A stretch of DNA of 64,000 bases from Theropithecus gelada (Eukaryota > Chordata > Mammalia > Primates > Cercopithecidae), in assembly GCF_003255815.1 (NCBI RefSeq), contig NC_037681.1, positions 83,147,578 to 83,211,577 on the forward strand. Reading direction: 5' to 3'. The notes under the pieces were generated by a model. That model saw only the letters and a program-made list of their open reading frames with translations. It searched no databases and was not told where the DNA came from. Each line of letters opens with the position of its first letter. Within the stretch, counting starts at the first letter, position 1. Shown here one piece after another: positions 11,538-21,786 of this stretch. The position numbers and the translations under genes are program-made.

Positions 11538-11789
11538 CGGCCGGCGCGAGGCCGGCGAGATCCGGGAGCGCGCCGGGGGTGCCCGGCTGGGCCGGGTCTC
11601 GTCGGGAGCCCGCGCAACCTTGAAGGGACCGGCGTACTCAGAGCGCGTTCCAGGCCCCGGGAGCCGCGCGCCTCGGCCGTGTCCAAAACGGCAGATCTCT
11701 TAGTTCTGCTTTGAGCCTGACCATCCTAAAAACAAACCTATACTAAGAAATGAGCTGGGGTTGGACTGCGATACACGGAGCCCTCATAT

Positions 11790-12250
11790 CTTGCCAGTGA
11801 AACTGTAAATCGGTACAACCTTTCTGGAGGGAAATAGAGAATGAATGCAGAGCTTAAAGAATGTCTAGAGGTGTAGGGGTATGTGTGAGAGAGAGATACT
11901 ATGACTGATTATTTTTTAATAAGAAAATAGAGCAATGGGCAACTGATTAAATGTACTGGAGCATATGCATTCAATGGAGTATGTTTCAGCTGCTTATAAA
12001 ATGCTTGCAAAGAATATTGAATGATATAGTTTATGTAAAAATAAAGCAGAAATAAAACTAAATGAGAATAAACCTAATTTAGCAAAATTTATGTGTATGA
12101 GTGGAGGGGAGGAGAGAGCATGTGCACACTGACTTAAAAAAAAAAACTGGAAAAAAATATTAACAGTAGTTATCACTGGATAGTGGGATTGTAGGTGATT
12201 CAAAAATTTTTAAACACTTCTGTATTTTCTAGCTTTCTCTCTAATATATA
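11790..12250 (+). repeat. Old L1M fragment
   Basis: The blocks 'tgaaactgtaaatcggtacaa' and 'caatggagtatgtttcag' belong to the distal part of L1 ORF2, strongly decayed, in the plus orientation just upstream of TMEM17. Confidence 0.6.
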
Positions 12251-12329
12251 TGACTTAAATAAAACTAAGTAATATACATACAGAAAAATTGTATACCATT
12301 TGTAAGTAATAAACATATAAAGATATATT

Positions 12330-13560
12330 ACTTAAAAAAACTAAGTGTAATATACATACATAGACAAACTGAAATCTGCATGTCTAGTCAGCACCCTGTT
12401 CAAGAAACGTTACAGTATTCCCAGAAACTCCCCCTTCCTATTTCCTTTCAGTCACTAAACCCCCTCCTCACTCATAACTGACCTTTCCTGAATTCTAACA
12501 GCAAAGGAGAGTTTTGCCTTTTTTTTTTAAAAATCGGAACATTTATTGTGTGACTAATCCAACTATATATATATTTTTTATTCGAGACAGAGTCTTGCTC
12601 TATCGCCCAGGCTGGAGTGCAATGGCACAATCTTGGATCACTGCAACCTCCGCCTCCCGGGTTCAAGCGATTCTTCTGCCTCAGCCTACCGAGTAGCTGG
12701 GATTACAGGCGCCCGCCACCACACTCGGTTAATTATTGTGTTTTTAGTAGAGACAGGGTTTCGCCACGTTTGCCAGGCTGGTCTTGAACTCCTGCTGCAA
12801 CAGCTATCCTCTTGGGTTTAGGTGGCGTTCGTTCAGAAAAGCCATGCCTTAACCTGCTGTACACAATTTTTAGGTGCCTCATTCGACCAGTCTCGTTGGT
12901 ATTTTGTTTTTTAGCCTCGGCACTCCAATTATACTTTGTCTTGGCTTGGGAGCCGAGCCGCATTTGCCACAGGCAAACTTTTGAAGGAGGTAGATCTTAG
13001 AGTCACAAGGCAGCACTAGCTGTGCATCTTATTGCACCACTTTCTAGATGTGACACTCCCTTTGTCATCTTGCTTCTCAGTTTTGCATATTTATATAAAA
13101 GCCATGGTACTGTAAATACTTTTTAAAAATAAAAAACTGGCTTTGTCTTCAACATTACTTTCATGAAATTCCTTCGTATCATTGAGTGTAGATTCTTTTG
13201 CCTTGCTCTGTGTGATCATACCACAATAAGCTTACTCATTCTACTGTTGATGAGTGTCTGTATTTTCTAGTTTGCAGCTGTTATGAATAGTGCTGCTTTG
13301 GTGAAAAGATGCCTCTTGGTGAACATATGCATGCATTTTTGTTGAGTGTGTATCGAGAGTGGAATTGCCATGTCATAGGATACGAAAGACCCAGCTTTAG
13401 TAGAGGCTGCCAACAGTTCTCCAAAGTGATCGAACCAATTCCTGCTGCCTCCAGCAATGTATGAATATTTCCATTACTCCATATACTTCACCAACACTTG
13501 TTATTTGTTATCCTTTCCTTTTAGCCCTTCTGATGGGTGTGTGGTAAAAGTATTATTTTT
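12330..13560 (-). repeat. Old L1ME-type 3' fragments, split by an Alu and unique DNA
   Basis: 12330-12500 and 13100-13560 read as minus-strand L1M 3' UTR text, for example 'gcaccctgttcaagaaacg' and 'agtggaattgccatgtcata'. Between them lie an Alu piece (12577-12795) and about 300 bp without a recognisable match. Confidence 0.6.
12577..12795 (-). mobile_element. 5'-truncated Alu
   Basis: The reverse-oriented right arm and part of the left arm are present. The element stops at 'gtcttgaactcctg' instead of reaching the usual 5' end, which is 5' truncation or deletion. Confidence 0.85.
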
Positions 13561-13634
13561 ACAATCAAAAGGAAAATCACACATTTATATAAATGCAAGA
13601 AGAAGATATGGGTGGAAATAAATTCATGACTAGA

Positions 13635-14165
13635 ATTTTAAAATAATTACACAAACGTTTATTGCATTCCTACTGTGTTTTTGGGTATTGTGCTAGGCTA
13701 ATTAGGGATATGGTCCCTCTTCATCAAGAAGCACAGCTCAGTGAAAGAGTGAGAGATATGGAAAGAAGTAAGTGCAAACACTGTTATTATGAGTGCTCTA
13801 TTAAAGGACCACTGATGAAGAACCAATTAATTCGGGTTGAAGATGTCAGGGAAAAGCTGGTTAACTTCTGCTTCATTTCAAGATGGAGCTCAGACCTGAG
13901 AATCTCCAAAAAGGCTTCTAGGACCTTCCTGAAGTAGCTTAGGTGCTCTCTTCCGTGTTTCCCAAAGTATCTTCCTGTTGTTTCTTTGGTCACAGTGCTG
14001 GTCACTCTATACTAAAATTGTCTGTTTATGTGTCTGTGTCTCTTGCTAGTCCTTAAGCTCTTAGAGGTCAAGAATGGACTTTCATCTTTATATCCCCAAC
14101 ACTAGCGCAGTGTGGTACCTGGCCAAGAGTAGGAGCTGGATGACCGTTGAGTGAGTAAAACGAAG
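13635..14165 (+). repeat. L2-type LINE fragments
   Basis: 13640-13770 shows the 'tttattgcattcctactgtg' and 'attgtgctaggcta' text. 13985-14165 shows the L2 3' end ('ccttaagctcttagaggtca', 'gtgtggtacctggcca'). The open frame 13662-13937 lies across the first piece and is not a gene. Confidence 0.55.
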
Positions 14166-14454
14166 AAAAAGCCTAATAACCACTCTCTTGTCTTCCCTTT
14201 CTAGTAAAAGGACTTAGCCAGCCCTGTATAAGGTTCACTTTGTAGAACGGTGAATTGGTGTATTAAAACATAGTGAATTTATAACAATTTAAAACACCTT
14301 AGCAACAGAGAATCACTTCTCATCTATCAAATGAACCGAGGTTTTTTAAATAAAGGGAACAGTGAAGCAGGAGGCCTCAGGCTCAGCTGATTGAATTATA
14401 ATTTGGCCAACTGCATTGAGACAAGCAATTGGCAATATATAGAAATAGCCTTTA

Positions 14455-14930
14455 GGCTGGGCGTGATGGCTCACGCCTGTAATCCCAGCACTTTGGGAGG
14501 CTGAGGCGGGCAGATCACCAGGTCAGGAGATCGAGACCATCCTGGCTAACATGGTGAAACCCCGTCTCTACTAAAAATACAAAAAACTAGCCGGGCGAGG
14601 TGGTGGGCGACCGTAGTCCCAGCTACTTGGGAGGCTGAGGCAGGAGAATGGCGTAAACTCGGGAGGTGGAGCTTGCAGTGAGCTGAGATCCGGCCACTGC
14701 ACTCTAGCCCGGGCGACAGAGCGAGACTCCCTCTCAAAAAAACAAAAACAAAAACAAAAACAAAAAATTAGCTGGGTGTGGTGGTGGGTGCCTGTAGTCC
14801 CAGCTACTTGGGAGGCTGAGGCAGGAGAATGGCAGGAGGAGGAGCTTGCAGTGAGCCGAGATCGTACCACTGCACTCCAGCCTGGGCCACAGAGTGAGAA
14901 TCAGTCTCAAAAAAAAAAAAAAAAAAAAAG
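14455..14930 (+). mobile_element. Composite one-and-a-half-unit Alu inside one TSD
   Basis: A complete AluY-type dimer (14455-14765, with 'gatccggccactgca') is joined by an (aaaaac)n linker to a second right-arm-only unit (about 14767-14930) ending in poly-A. The 8-bp duplication agccttta (14447-14454 and 14931-14938) flanks the whole composite and not the first unit alone. Either a trimeric unit retrotransposed, or one Alu inserted in or recombined with another. Confidence 0.8.
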
Positions 14931-14953
14931 AGCCTTTAAAACATTCCTGCCAT

Positions 14954-15256
14954 GGCCGGGCGCGGTGGCTCACGCCTGTAATCCCAGCACTTTGGGAGGC
15001 CGAGGCGGGCGGATCACAAGGTCAGGAGATTGAGACCACGGTGAAACCTCGTCTCTACTAAAAATACAAAAAATTAGCCGGGCGCGGTTGTGGGCGCCTG
15101 TAGTCCCAGCTACTCGGGAGGCTGAGGCAGGAGAATGGCGGGAACCCGGGAGGCGGAGCTTGCAGTGAGCTGAGATCCGGCCACTGCACTCCAGCCTGGG
15201 CGACAGAGCGAGACTCCGTCTCAAAAAAAAAAAAAAAACAAAAAACAAAAAAAACA
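14954..15256 (+). mobile_element. AluY-type element (Old World monkey-like) with 12-bp deletion
   Basis: Little diverged, with 'gagctgagatccggcc' in the right arm. 'gagaccacggtgaaacc' in the left arm lacks about 12 bp relative to AluY. The flanking duplication acattcctgcc is at 14941-14951 and 15257-15267. Confidence 0.92.
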
Positions 15257-15429
15257 ACATTCCTGCCTCCTTTAATACAATAATTTAAATCTTAAGACTC
15301 TGGGGAAAATAATCATAGAAACAAAGTTTTATACACCAAATGCTTCTCCAACATTATTGATAATTGTTTAGAAAAGAGAGAGGTGAGTGGGCATTTGAAG
15401 TGCCCAACCACAGGGCCTGGTTAAGCAGA

Positions 15430-15665
15430 TTATGATATTTATGGCGAGGTGTTGGGCTGCAGTAGAGAGAATGTCCTTGGAAGCTGAGAGGACAGGGTTC
15501 AAATACCCTAAAATTCCCAATGTACCATTTAAGAGCTATGTGACTGATTTCAGATACTTGTTTTGTAAAGTAAGAATAATAATATCTTACTGTTGTGGTT
15601 GATGTGAATATTATATCATTAAGGCTCTCTATACATGATAGTTACCATTTACACATCAATTAAAG
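15430..15665 (+). repeat. MIR SINE
   Basis: A diverged MIR core: 'gaggacagggttcaaatacc', 'gagctatgtgactgatttca' and 'attatatcattaaggct' in the right order. Confidence 0.65.
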
Positions 15666-16385
15666 TGAAGTTTATGAAGAAGCAACACCTAGAGTGGAGT
15701 CAAATAATGCTGGTATTTAATTTTGTGAATTCTACTGGACCTGCTAGGTAATACCTCTATTGCTTTCCTAATAAAGACAGTAGAGGCAATTAAGCATTAA
15801 AGCAGTCCATTATGTTAACCAAAAACCTATGTGAATTCTTATCAAAACCCTAAGTGAATTATTTTAAATATATTTTCCCCCAGCATTGAGAAAAGATGTA
15901 AGATACCTTCTTCAGATTGTAATTATTTTATCAAAATCCTGGAGGAAAAAAAATTGATAGAATTATGGGTATTTTTCCTTCTAATTTTATTATTCAAATT
16001 TCCTATATGAGCATACATTTTCTAGTTTGAAAAAAATCTTGTTAAAAATAAATTGAGAGGAAGAGGCAATGATGATGCAAAAACATTAGAGAAGATAATT
16101 TGAGAGGAAAAAAATGTGGTTTGGAATGAGTCCTACCATTATTGATGTATCATAAATGGTCCAAGGGGCTCAAAAAAACTTTCCAAATGTTACCTTTATT
16201 AGTTGATGCTCCCAATATTTATAGGCAATTACATTAGAAATACTAAGGGAGAGCCTTCAGTGTTTCACTAATGTGATTGGCTATACAGGAAGGGATCGAC
16301 ATTCATGAACAATGAAGACTAGTATGATTTGGGTTTCCCATCTTCTAGATGTACTACTTATTAGGATCTAAAGAAAGAAGTATGG

Positions 16386-16686
16386 GCTGGGCACAGTGGC
16401 TCACACCTGCAATCCCAACACTTTGGGAGGCCAAGGTGGGCTGATCACAAGGTCAGGAGTTCAAGACCAACCTGGCCAATATGGTGAAACCCCGTGTATA
16501 CTAAAAATACAAAAATTAGCCGGGTGTGGTGATGGGCCCCTGTAGTCCCAGCTACTCGAGAGGCTGAGGCAGGAGAATCGCTTGAACCCGGGAGGCAGAG
16601 GTTGCAGTGAGATGAGATTGTGCCACTGTACTTCAGCCTGGGCGACAGAGTGAGGCTCCATCTCAAGAAAAAAAAAAAAAAAAAAA
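16386..16686 (+). mobile_element. AluS-type element
   Basis: A full dimer with a poly-A tail at 16665-16688. The duplication aagtatgg is at 16378-16385 and 16687-16694. Confidence 0.92.
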
Positions 16687-16978
16687 AAGTATGGAATCTC
16701 TGTACTTAAAGTCACAGGAATCATTTTAGGTTAATGCATAGTCCCATAAAGTTTAAACTGCTTAGTTCTTATACCAGTGTTGATGTTCAGAGTAATAGCT
16801 GTTTCTACAATAGTTGTTTAATGTATTTCTTGGGGTTTAATTACATTTATCATTTGCTTATTTGTTTTCACAAACATTTTGAGACTGATGCAATGATTAG
16901 CTTCCCTTTGATAAGGGACCATGTTGTCTGGTAATAATGTATTATCTTACATGACAAGAAACTGATTTGGGGGAGTTA

Positions 16979-17257
16979 TTTATTTATTTATTGAGGTAGG
17001 GTCTCACTCTGTTACCCAGGCTGGAGTGCAGTGGTGCAAGTATAGCTCGCTGTAGCCTCAAACTCCTGAGCTCAAGTGATCCACCCACTTCAGTCTCTCT
17101 AATAGCTGGGACTACTGGGGTATGCCACCACGTCCACCTAATTTTTTTTTTTTAATTTTGTAGTGACAAGGTCTCCCTATGTTGCCTAGGCTGATCCTCC
17201 CACCTCAGCCACTCAAAGTGCCAGGATTATAGGCATGAGCCACCACACCTGACCTGA
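16979..17257 (-). mobile_element. AluJ element
   Basis: A diverged reverse-oriented dimer with a (ttta)n head at 16977-16993, an internal T-rich linker, and the end 'gccaccacacctgacc'. Confidence 0.88.
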
Positions 17258-17259
17258 CT

Positions 17260-18525
17260 TATTTAAATTTCTCCTAGGCATAACAAAAATTCTTTCCACT
17301 TGATACTAATAAAGAGTTTAGAAATATTTTTAAGTAAATATGTCATTCAGTTTATTGCTTTAAAATGAACTGAGAGACATTTCTCAGAATCTAGATAAAT
17401 TTAAAAGATAAATTATATATTTGGGTATGATATGTAATTATGATTATGATATGATTCCACATTGGCATCCACATTAAAAAAATCTTACTCTAAATTACCT
17501 GAAATGTAATCTTATAATCCTCGAATTGTTAATGGATAATCAAAGATTTTTTGATACAAGTCCCTGGTACAATATATTCTATTCACAGTACTTCTCAAAG
17601 GTTTATAAGAAAGAATCAGGCTATGAATTATACAGAAAGCAAAATCTCATGAAAGGAATTTTTATACTATATTAAGTGATATTTCAAGGCTGACTTTAAT
17701 ATTTTGTCTTCAAAGACATCGCCATTGAGAATTTTTATTAGAAAATTGTTTCCCCTTTAAAATACTGTTTATATGATAGTTTTTTGGTTCTGTGGCATTT
17801 CTTTGTGTTGGTCTACCACATTGCTCACCTGCTATATCAAGCAGCTGCTCCATGCGTCAACCATGTGGGAGACTGGAATGTCAAGCCGAGGGAAGAAAAT
17901 CAGTAAAGCAAAAACCCGCTTAAGGAAACCTCAGATCTGTCAAGTGAATTATGATACTGATTAGAAGCAGGTGGTCATTTTACTGAATAAGTAACATGTT
18001 CCATTTTTAGTAGTGATGTCTTACTGAACTAAAAATATTTTGTATATTACATAAATTATGTTCCCCTTTCTGGAAGAAAAATTAATCTTGACCTGTTATT
18101 GATTGTAATAAAATATTGCTTTCCCCACAGTAAATATTGATACATTGTTCACTGTTCTCTCTGGCTTGTTTTAAATTGTGGTTCTGTGCTTTTAACAAAT
18201 AGTATGCTTTGTTTTCAACAGTATACTTTGCATTGCTTAGCTACGTTCAATTTTGATCCTCAATCACATCAAGATTGTAAGAGTAGAAATTTTATAAATA
18301 GACAAGTTAGTACTAAAGTGAAAGATGTACCCACAGGCAAAGAGTTCAAATACATTTGAATTATTTTACTTAGGTAGCTGAATAATACAATTATCCAAAT
18401 TTTCTTGAAGGTATTTGCTTTGCAAAATAGAAAATCATTGCCATTATTCCTGTATCCCATTTCCTTTCGTGCTGTATTTTTAGTTACTACAGAATTGTTC
18501 TTTTTTTTTTTTTCCCCAACACATG
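17260..18525. other. AT-rich unique DNA
   Basis: No gene or clear repeat recognised. 17770-17965 has somewhat less AT bias and a short open frame (63 codons), but no motif supports coding. Confidence 0.35.
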
Positions 18526-18529
18526 GTGT

Positions 18530-19663
18530 GAAGATTAATAGAAGTTCAGGGTGATTGGAGACAAGTGTAATAAGATGTCAACAGGAATGTGCTCTGATCC
18601 CTGACTAAGGTTCAAAGCTATGCACAGAATGGGGTAAGTTCACATATTCTAACTTGAGAGACCACCTATAGTTAGGCCAGCCTACTAAGGAATGTTGATA
18701 CAGGGAAACAGTCCTACCACAAACGTTTCCCAAACTACCCCATTCCTACTCATGGAAGTATAAGGAAAGGGTGGGTAGAGAGGAGGTTAGCCTTTTGTGA
18801 AGTATAATATTCATAAGGATATTCTCTTCCCTTCCTTCACCCCATTCTCACTGTAAGGGAGAAGATGGAAGCACTTTTTCCTCTCAAAGTCTGACAAGGA
18901 ACCCTCAGGAGAATTACCTATAAAGTTTAGAAATGCCCAGCCATCCCCCCTCTACAAGGTAGGAGATTGGTGATCATCTCATCTGTAACCTTTCCTGGAC
19001 CAGCTGACTGCTCCGTGCTTGCAGAGCAAGGAGAGGGGATAAGAGAGATGGCCTAGCTAAGGGAGGAGGCACCACAGTAGCCCACATCCCTATCTCCAAG
19101 AGGCTGCTAGCTGGATCCCTCACAGGAGAGGTCAAGTAGGTGCAAGATATACATCTGAAGGAACTGGGCAGTGGAGAGGCCCCCAATGACCCTTGCCAGT
19201 GAGGGAGCCAGTACTTGGATTCTCTCCAGTATAGAGGACATCAAAAGTCTGACAGGACTAAATAAAGAAGCAGCAATATCCTACAGAGAAGAAATTGCAA
19301 CCTTTCTAGGAAGCCATATGAAATATCTACTTCCCTATTCTTCTTGCCCTAATATCAGAAGGGAAGCAACTGAAAGAAAGAGAGGGAAGGATATAAAGAG
19401 CAGAGCACCTGCCGCTCCACCTTCACACACGCATGCACTCCAAGCCACTAGCAATAGACGTCTACTTTTGGACAAGTCTGGAAGTAAAGGAGGAAAAAGA
19501 AGGGAGGAAAAAATAGTTTTACATCCCATTTGAAGCTTAAGTTGAAATGAACAAAATGGAGCCTTACATGCTGGAATGAGATGATCTTAATAACTTGAAG
19601 AGGTTAATAAATGGAATCAAGCCAGGGTGTGATTAAAAGAGTTGACACCCAGAAAAAAAAAAA
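18530..19663 (+). other. Unidentified block ending in a poly-A run
   Basis: A stretch of more balanced composition than its flanks, preceded by a T-run (18500-18514) and ending in about 12 A's at 19652-19663. It includes a 120-codon open frame (19171-19533) containing 'KSLTGLNKEAAISYREEI'. I do not recognise the family. The A-run suggests a retrotransposed or LTR-internal relic, but no parent or target duplication is evident. Confidence 0.35.
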
Positions 19664-19683
19664 AGGAGAGTGGATAGTGGGTG

Positions 19684-19968
19684 GATATTTATTTATTTAT
19701 TTATTTTGAGACGGAGTCTTGCTCTTTTGCCCAGGCTGGAGCACAGTGGCAAGCTCCGCCTCCCAGGTTCATGCTCTCCTGCCTCAGCCTCTGGAGTAGC
19801 TGGGACTACAGGTGCCCGCCACCATGCCCAGCCAATTTTTTTGTATTTTCAGTAGAGACGGGGTTTCACTATCTTAGCCAGGATGGTCTTGATCTCCTGA
19901 CCTCGTGATCTGCTCGCCTCGGCCTCCCAAAGTGCTGGGATTACAGGTGTGAGCCACAGCGCCCGGCC
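19684..19968 (-). mobile_element. AluY-type element with internal deletion
   Basis: Reverse-oriented, with a (ttta)n head. The right arm lacks the usual bases between 'cacagtgg' and 'caagctccgcc', and the stretch before 'ctcctgcctcag' is shortened too. Confidence 0.88.
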
Positions 19969-20109
19969 CATGGTGGGTAAATTTTAAGAAAATAAAGTTA
20001 TTTCATTTTTATGCCCCCAATGAATTGAGAATCCTCAAGAAAGTAATTACATAATCCATCAGAGTTCTGATTTTTAGGGGGGGATGGCATGATCAATTCT
20101 AAATAATAG

Positions 20110-20635
20110 ACAGATGAGATTGATATCAATTCAAGCAAGGAAATAGAATGCTTTTATTTTTTAAGAAAACATTTTTTCCTGTTAATTGAAGTAAGACATG
20201 CACACAAAAAAGTGCACAGATCAGAACTGTAGAGGTCCATGAATTTTGCTCAAGCGAACCCACCTGTGTAACCAGCACCCGGATCAGGAAATAGAACGCT
20301 ACCAACGCCTCCAAACCGCCTGCTTATGTTGTCTCTTAGTCACCAGCCCTCTCCCACTCCCAAAGTCATACTATCTTGATTTCTATACGTGTAGATTAGT
20401 TGTGCCTGATTTTATTTTTCTATAAATGAAGTCCTACATTATTTGCCTGTCATGTTTGCTTCTTTCACTCAATATTACATTTGTGAGATTCATCCATGCT
20501 GTTACGTGTTGCAGTAGCCTGTTTGTTCCATTGCAGCACAATATTCTGTTTGAATATATCATGAATTTTATTTATACAAATGCTAATGGAAAGAAAATTG
20601 TATCCAGTTTGGGCTACTGCAGAGAGTGCTACTGG
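20110..20635 (-). repeat. Old L1M 3' UTR fragment
   Basis: Reverse-oriented text such as 'gtaaccagcacccggatcag' and 'gattcatccatgctgttacg' is characteristic of L1ME-type 3' ends. The open frames here are incidental. Confidence 0.6.
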
Positions 20636-20999
20636 ACCTGCTTGCTCATATTTTGCTTATGACTGTCACGGTTACATTCATGAGAGAGATTGACCTGTAA
20701 TTTTTCGTCCTTGTGATATTCTTGCCAGCTTTGGGCATCAGGGTTGTACTGATTTCATAAAATTGTTGGAAATGATCCCTCTTTTTCTGTTCTCTGGAAG
20801 AGTTTGTGGTAAGGTTGATGTTTTTCTTTGTAATGTGTCTGGAAGAATTCACCAGAGAAGCCATCTATGCCTGGAGCTTTCTTTGTGGGAAGGTTATGAA
20901 TTTAATTTTTTTTATAGGTGTAGAGTTCTTCAGATTTCTTTTACCTTTTTTTCCCCCAATCTGATAAGTTGTATGTTTCTAAGAATTCATCCATTTCGG

Positions 21000-21284
21000 C
21001 TGGGTGTGATGGCTCACGCCTGTAATCCCAGCACCTTGGGAGGCCGAGGTGGAGTGGATCACTTGAGGTCAGGAGTATGAGACCAGCCTGGCCAACATGG
21101 TGAAACCCCATTTCTACTAAAATACAAAAATTAGCTGGGTGTGGTGGCAGGTGCCTGTAGTCCCAGCTACTCAGGAGGTTGAGGCAGGAGAATTGCTTGA
21201 ATCCAGGAGGTGGAGGTTGCAGTGAGCCGAGATCGTGCCATTGCATTCCAGCCTGGGTGACAGAGTGAGACCCTATCTCAAAAG
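21000..21284 (+). mobile_element. AluS-type element
   Basis: A full dimer inserted in old L1 sequence. The flanks share 'attcat(cc)atttc'-type sequence. Its tail has become the (TAA)n array that follows. Confidence 0.9.

Positions 21285-21328
<44 letters not shown>
21285..21328 (+). repeat. (TAA)n microsatellite in an Alu tail
   Basis: About 14 uninterrupted ATA/TAA units arise directly at the 3' end of the preceding Alu. This is a common origin for trinucleotide repeats and the array is probably polymorphic. Confidence 0.95.
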
Positions 21329-21786
21329 TCATTTCATTGGTATGCAGTTACTTATAATTTCTTCTTATTATATTCTTAATGCTGATAAGGTCTATATTGA
21401 GGGCTCCCCTTTCCTTCCTGAAATTGGTTATTTGTACCTTCTGTTTTTTTTTTTTTTCTTTTTTTGCCAGTGTGGACAGAAGTTTCTCAATTGTATTTTT
21501 TTTTTCAAAAAACCAACATTTGGCTTCTTGGTTTTCTCTATTGTATATTTGTTTTCCATTTCATTAATTTCTTTTGTTTATTATTATACTTTAAGTTCTA
21601 GGGTACATGTGCACAACATGCAGGTTTGTTAAATATGTATACATGTGCCATGTTGGTGTGCTGTACCCATTAACTCGTCATTCACATTAGGTATATCTCC
21701 TAATGCTATCCCTCCCCTATCCCCTCACCCCACGACAGGCCCCAGTGTGTGATGTTCCCCACCCTGTGTCCAAGTATTCTTGTTGT

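Larger units (their letters stand above)
10880..11690. promoter_or_regulatory. CpG island at the TMEM17 5' end
   Basis: CpG-dense, GC-rich sequence spans exon 1, the start of intron 1 and the upstream flank, in sharp contrast to the AT-rich surroundings. It holds an Sp1-type ccccgcccc box near 11198 and a YY1-like AAAATGGCG core (minus strand) around 11271-11263. No TATA box is evident near the ATG. This is typical of a broadly expressed TATA-less promoter. Confidence 0.85.

Noticed and set aside
10716..11703. Several overlapping open frames of 60-105 codons on both strands in the CpG island
   Set aside because: High GC makes stops rare. None shows a domain, and they overlap TMEM17 exon 1 and its promoter.
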